A DNA stretch of 64,000 nucleotides, taken from contig NZ_SMRP01000002.1 of the NCBI RefSeq assembly GCF_004353915.1, forward strand, positions 84,564-148,563, in the 5' to 3' direction. A program made the translations under genes and the position numbers. The DNA is from Paraburkholderia silviterrae (GTDB taxonomy: Bacteria > Pseudomonadota > Gammaproteobacteria > Burkholderiales > Burkholderiaceae). Under the pieces are notes generated by a model. That model worked only from the letters and a program-made list of their open reading frames with translations. It was not told the origin of the DNA and searched no databases. Shown here piece after piece: positions 61,115 through 64,000 of this stretch; position 1 is the stretch's first letter, and every line of letters begins with the position of its first letter.

Positions 61115-62020
61115 TCACATTTGTGCAGTCGGCATCTCGTCGCGAATCCAGTCGGTGACCGACGTGCGCCGCGGCTGCCAGCCCAGCAACGTGCGCGCGC
61201 GCTCGCCGCGCACGCGGCTATTCGAGCCGAGACCGTAGGAAGCCATCTCGTAGCCCCATTCCTTGATCGCGTCTTCCAGCGGCCAGTCCTGCGGTTCGCC
61301 AAGTCCCATCTTGCGCGCGAGCGCGGCCGTCATCTCGCGGAAGTTCGCCTCGCCGCTTTCGACGAAATAGAACGTGCCCGCAGGGGTTTTCTCGAGCGCG
61401 AGACGGTACAGCTCGGCCACATCGTCGACATGGACGTTCGACCAGATGTTCAGCCCGCGCCCAACGTGCCGCATCACGCCGCTTTTCTCCGCCTGGCGAA
61501 TGAGGCGCGGCAACTGCACGCTCGCCGCGCCCGGCACCGCGCCCACGCCGTAGATCAGCGTGTTGCAGAGCACGGCGCTCTTCACGCCACGCGCTTGCCC
61601 GGCCAGCACGAGTTCGTCGATGGCCACGCGCGGCGCCTTGTCGGGCGTCGGCTCGGGCAGGGCGTCTTCGTGATAGATGCGATCGGTCGGCTCGCCGCCC
61701 GAGGCATCGCCGACGATGCTCGATCCGCTCGTGTGCAAGAGCGTCTTGCCCGAGCCTTCGAGCGCGTCGAGCAGCGCCTCCACCGCGCCGCGATGGTCGC
61801 TGCTCGCGGCGTTGATGACGGCGTCGGCGGCGCGGGCTTCCTGCATCAGCCGCGCGCGGTCGTCGAGATCGCCTTGCACCGGCACGATGCCGAGCGCTTC
61901 GAGCGCCGCGAACTGCTCGGGCCGGCGCACGAGCCCGCGGACCTCATGGCCCGCACGCACCAGATGCGCGGCAATCGTCCCGCCGATGAAACCGCCTGCG
62001 CCTGTCACGAATACTTTCAT
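61115..62020 (-). CDS. NAD-dependent epimerase/dehydratase family oxidoreductase
   Basis: 301 residues starting MKVFVTGAGGFIGGTIAAHLV, an extended-SDR Rossmann start (TGAGGFIG, 6-13). LLHTSGSSIVG and the NTLIYGVG region replace the typical YxxxK, so the active site is atypical. WSNVHVDDVAELYRLALE follows. The gene is paired divergently with a LysR regulator 113 bases away, an arrangement common for reductases that are induced by their substrates. Confidence 0.8.
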   Translation of the reverse strand: MKVFVTGAGGFIGGTIAAHLVRAGHEVRGLVRRPEQFAALEALGIVPVQGDLDDRARLMQEARAADAVINAASSDHRGAVEALLDALEGSGKTLLHTSGSSIVGDASGGEPTDRIYHEDALPEPTPDKAPRVAIDELVLAGQARGVKSAVLCNTLIYGVGAVPGAASVQLPRLIRQAEKSGVMRHVGRGLNIWSNVHVDDVAELYRLALEKTPAGTFYFVESGEANFREMTAALARKMGLGEPQDWPLEDAIKEWGYEMASYGLGSNSRVRGERARTLLGWQPRRTSVTDWIRDEMPTAQM

Positions 62021-62133
62021 TGAATCCTCGCTTGCCTGGGTAAGTGGATGAGTGCAATGGCAGGCAGTATCGCGGCGTTCGTGCTTTGCAAAAACCGTGT
62101 TAGTCTCAAATGAATCTTGACTGCGGATCAATA

Positions 62134-63126
62134 ATGAAAACGTCGACCGACGAATTGCTCGTATTCGTCACCGTGATCGATGCGGGGTCGATCACCGCTG
62201 CCGCCGAAAAACTCGAGCAGACCGTCTCGGGCGTGAGCCGGGCGCTCACGCGGCTCGAAAAGCAGCTCGGCGTGGCGCTGATCTTGCGCACGACGCGCCG
62301 CCTGCAATTGACCGAGGAGGGCGAGCTCTTTCTCGAACGCGCGCGCGCCATTCTCGCGGCAATGGAGGACGCCGAGGAGGCCGTCTCGCGCCATCGCGAG
62401 CAGCCTTCGGGGCGCTTGCGCGTCGATGCGGCCACGCCTTTCATGCTCCATTGCATCGTGCCGCATATGGCGGCGTTTGCCGCGCGCTATCCGGAGATCC
62501 AGCTCGAGCTCACAAGCAACGAGCGCATCGTCGATCTGCTCGAACAGCGCGTCGATATCGCCATACGCATCGGCGCGCTGCAGGATTCCACGCTGCATGC
62601 GCGCTCGCTCGGCGTGAGCCGCCGCCGCGTGGTGGCGAGCCCGGCGTATCTCGCGGCGCACGGCACGCCGCGCACGCTCGCCCAACTGCGCGAGCATCGG
62701 CTGATCGGCTTCACGGCGCCCGTGCAGCTGAACCGCTGGCCGCTCAGGCCGGACGGCCACGTCGCCCCGGCCACAGCCGCCGCCCCGGCGGCCGTGGCAG
62801 GCGCGGCAGGCGTGGCAGGCGCGGCAGCCCAGGCGTCGCTGCTCGACGCAGCCGCGCCCGAGGGCTTCGCGATCCATCCGGCGCTCGCGGCGTCGAGCGG
62901 CGAGACGATACGCCAGCTCGCGCTCGCCGATGCCGGCGTCGCCTGTCTTTCCGACTTCATGACCGCCGTCGACCGCGCGGCGGGCCGCCTCGTGACGCTG
63001 CTCGACGACGCGCTGATTGCCGAGCGCCAGCCCATCCATGCCGTCTATTACCGCAGCGCCGCGCTCGCCGCGCGCGTGCAGTGCTTCCTCGCGTTTATCG
63101 GGGGCAGGCTCGAGGAGCAGGCCTGA
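62134..63126 (+). CDS. LysR family transcriptional regulator with Ala-rich insert
   Basis: 330 residues from MKTSTDELLVFVTV, the usual opening; an ATG 24 bases upstream is possible. The winged helix includes SITAAAEKLEQTVSGVSRALTRLEKQLG. The effector domain is interrupted at about 211-245 by Ala/Val/Gly repeats (AAAPAAVAGAAGVAGAAAQ), encoded by an 18-bp tandem duplication at 62794-62829. The insert sits in a surface region between strands. Likely controls the divergent epimerase. Confidence 0.85.
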   Translation: MKTSTDELLVFVTVIDAGSITAAAEKLEQTVSGVSRALTRLEKQLGVALILRTTRRLQLTEEGELFLERARAILAAMEDAEEAVSRHREQPSGRLRVDAATPFMLHCIVPHMAAFAARYPEIQLELTSNERIVDLLEQRVDIAIRIGALQDSTLHARSLGVSRRRVVASPAYLAAHGTPRTLAQLREHRLIGFTAPVQLNRWPLRPDGHVAPATAAAPAAVAGAAGVAGAAAQASLLDAAAPEGFAIHPALAASSGETIRQLALADAGVACLSDFMTAVDRAAGRLVTLLDDALIAERQPIHAVYYRSAALAARVQCFLAFIGGRLEEQA

Positions 63127-63202
63127 CGGGCCTGCGGGGGCCGCCCACGCAATACATGGGCGCCTCATGGATTGTCCCGAGGCGGCCAGGCGCTCGCGGA
63201 GG

Positions 63203-63251
63203 TTGTCTATACAGGCGCGCCAGGCTAGACTCGCTGTCACTTGTATAGACA
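63203..63251 (+). promoter_or_regulatory. hut promoter with two HutC-like operators
   Basis: TTGTCTATACA (63203-63213) and TTGTATAGACA (63241-63251) are inverted relatives of the TTGTATATACAA-type site bound by HutC. The first covers a candidate -35 (TTGTCT, 63203-63208), which stands 17 bp from TAGACT (63226-63231); the second lies just after the predicted start point. Repression relieved by urocanate is expected. Confidence 0.7.
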
Positions 63252-63261
63252 GGATTCGATC

Positions 63262-64000
63262 ATGCTCCTCACGCCCGGCCATCTGACCCTGCCCCAACTG
63301 CGCCAGATCGCGCGCGCCCCGGACAGCAGCAGCATCCAGCTCCAGCTCGATCCGGCTAGCTTCGCCGCGATCGACGCGAGCGCGCGCACCGTCGCCGAAA
63401 TCACGGCCAAGGGCGAGCCTGCCTACGGCATCAACACGGGCTTCGGCCGCCTCGCCAGCACGCACATCCCGATCGACCAGCTCGAACTGCTGCAGCGCAA
63501 TCTGGTGCTCTCGCACGCCGTGGGCGTGGGCGAGCCGATGTCGCGCCCGGTCGTGCGCCTCATGATGGCGCTGAAGCTCTCGAGCCTCGGCCGCGGCCAC
63601 TCGGGCATCCGTCGCGAAGTGATGGACGCGCTCATCACGCTCTTCAATGCAGATGTTCTGCCCGTGATCCCCGTGAAGGGATCGGTGGGCGCCTCGGGCG
63701 ACCTCGCGCCGCTCGCGCACATGTCGGGCGTGTTGCTCGGCATCGGCGAAGTGTTCATCCGTGGCGAGCGCGCCAGCGCCGAAGCGGGTCTGGCCGCGGC
63801 CGGCCTCAAGCCGTTCGCGCTGCAGGCCAAGGAAGGCCTCGCGTTGCTCAACGGCACGCAGGCTTCCGCAGCGCTCGCGCTCTACAACCTGTTCGCCATC
63901 GAAGACCTCTACCGCACGGGGCTCGTTTCCGGCGCGCTGAGCGTGGACGCGGCAGCGGGCTCGGTCAAGCCGTTCGACGCGCGCATTCACGAACTGCGCG
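63262..64000 (+). CDS. hutH: histidine ammonia-lyase (N-terminal part, cut by window end)
   Basis: 246 residues before the edge, open. First step of histidine degradation: deaminates histidine to urocanate in the cytosol. The self-forming MIO prosthetic group comes from Ala-Ser-Gly in [13 protein letters not shown] (residues 144-146). [10 protein letters not shown] and [15 protein letters not shown] are further conserved segments. The first gene after HutC-like operators, so it probably heads the hut operon. Confidence 0.95.
   Translation, partial: MLLTPGHLTLPQLRQIARAPDSSSIQLQLDPASFAAIDASARTVAEITAKGEPAYGINTGFGRLASTHIPIDQLELLQRNLVLSHAVGVGEPMSRPVVRLMMALKLSSLGRGHSGIRREVMDALITLFNADVLPVIPVKGSVGASGDLAPLAHMSGVLLGIGEVFIRGERASAEAGLAAAGLKPFALQAKEGLALLNGTQASAALALYNLFAIEDLYRTGLVSGALSVDAAAGSVKPFDARIHELR

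Overview
The window looks like a chromosomal segment of a Burkholderia/Paraburkholderia-type betaproteobacterium. The coding sequence is very GC-rich with strong third-position GC bias, there are Burkholderiales-type porins ending in RH[KN]F, a DUF3331 protein, lutABC, an ArgP/ArgO pair and a HutC-type hut promoter. No complete insertion sequence, CRISPR array, rRNA or replication origin was seen.

Region 1-5160 is an accessory stretch next to tRNA-Ser(GGA) at 5169-5259 (minus strand). It is gene-poor and less GC-rich. It carries proteins of unknown function, a DUF4224-type prophage/island protein with no integrase beside it, a degenerate second copy of a gene tail, an unusual series of alternating CG tracts about 55 bp apart, and a membrane gene whose C-terminus appears frameshifted. 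Just beyond the tRNA is a stranded C-terminal fragment of a porin.

Region 5.9-18.7 kb holds a HIT protein, cyclopropane fatty acid synthase, a fluoride channel and an SDR. These are followed by what looks like an aromatic or aliphatic amine catabolic module: minus-strand copper amine oxidase, MFS transporter and aldehyde dehydrogenase, a divergent AraC regulator, an APC permease with a structured leader, and a porin. Region 18.8-31 kb holds an FkbM methyltransferase, lutABC (lactate oxidation), a CPA1 antiporter coupled to a membrane protein, a DPF/NPF-repeat protein, a NYN-LOTUS protein, and a lipoprotein phosphoesterase coupled to a di-heme peroxidase.

Region 31-48.1 kb is the most unusual part. 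An IclR regulator diverges from a self-sufficient CYP116B-like P450. Acyl-CoA ligase and acyl-CoA dehydrogenase genes follow. Then comes a LysR-flanked, tightly overlapping operon of CoA enzymes: SDR, a chimeric CoA-hydrolase/thiolase, a PaaK-like protein without a P-loop, a lipoate-ligase-like protein, enoyl-CoA hydratase, two hot-dog dehydratases, a citryl-CoA-lyase-like protein, MmgE/PrpD and a CitE remnant. Two of its genes are in-frame deletion products, so the pathway may be decaying or have been rewired. The enzymes suggest breakdown of an oxygenated acyl-CoA or branched C5-C6 dicarboxylate to acetyl-CoA plus a keto acid, but the substrate cannot be read from sequence.

Region 48.2-64 kb is mostly ordinary: ferritin-like diiron protein, zinc-ribbon membrane protein, argO/argP, DUF3331, MFS plus PRC-barrel lipoprotein, NCS2 purine-type permease, an ArsR-SRPBCC-DUF899 cassette with a readable promoter/operator, an epimerase/LysR pair, and the beginning of the hut operon (hutH, cut by the window end) behind two HutC-like operators.
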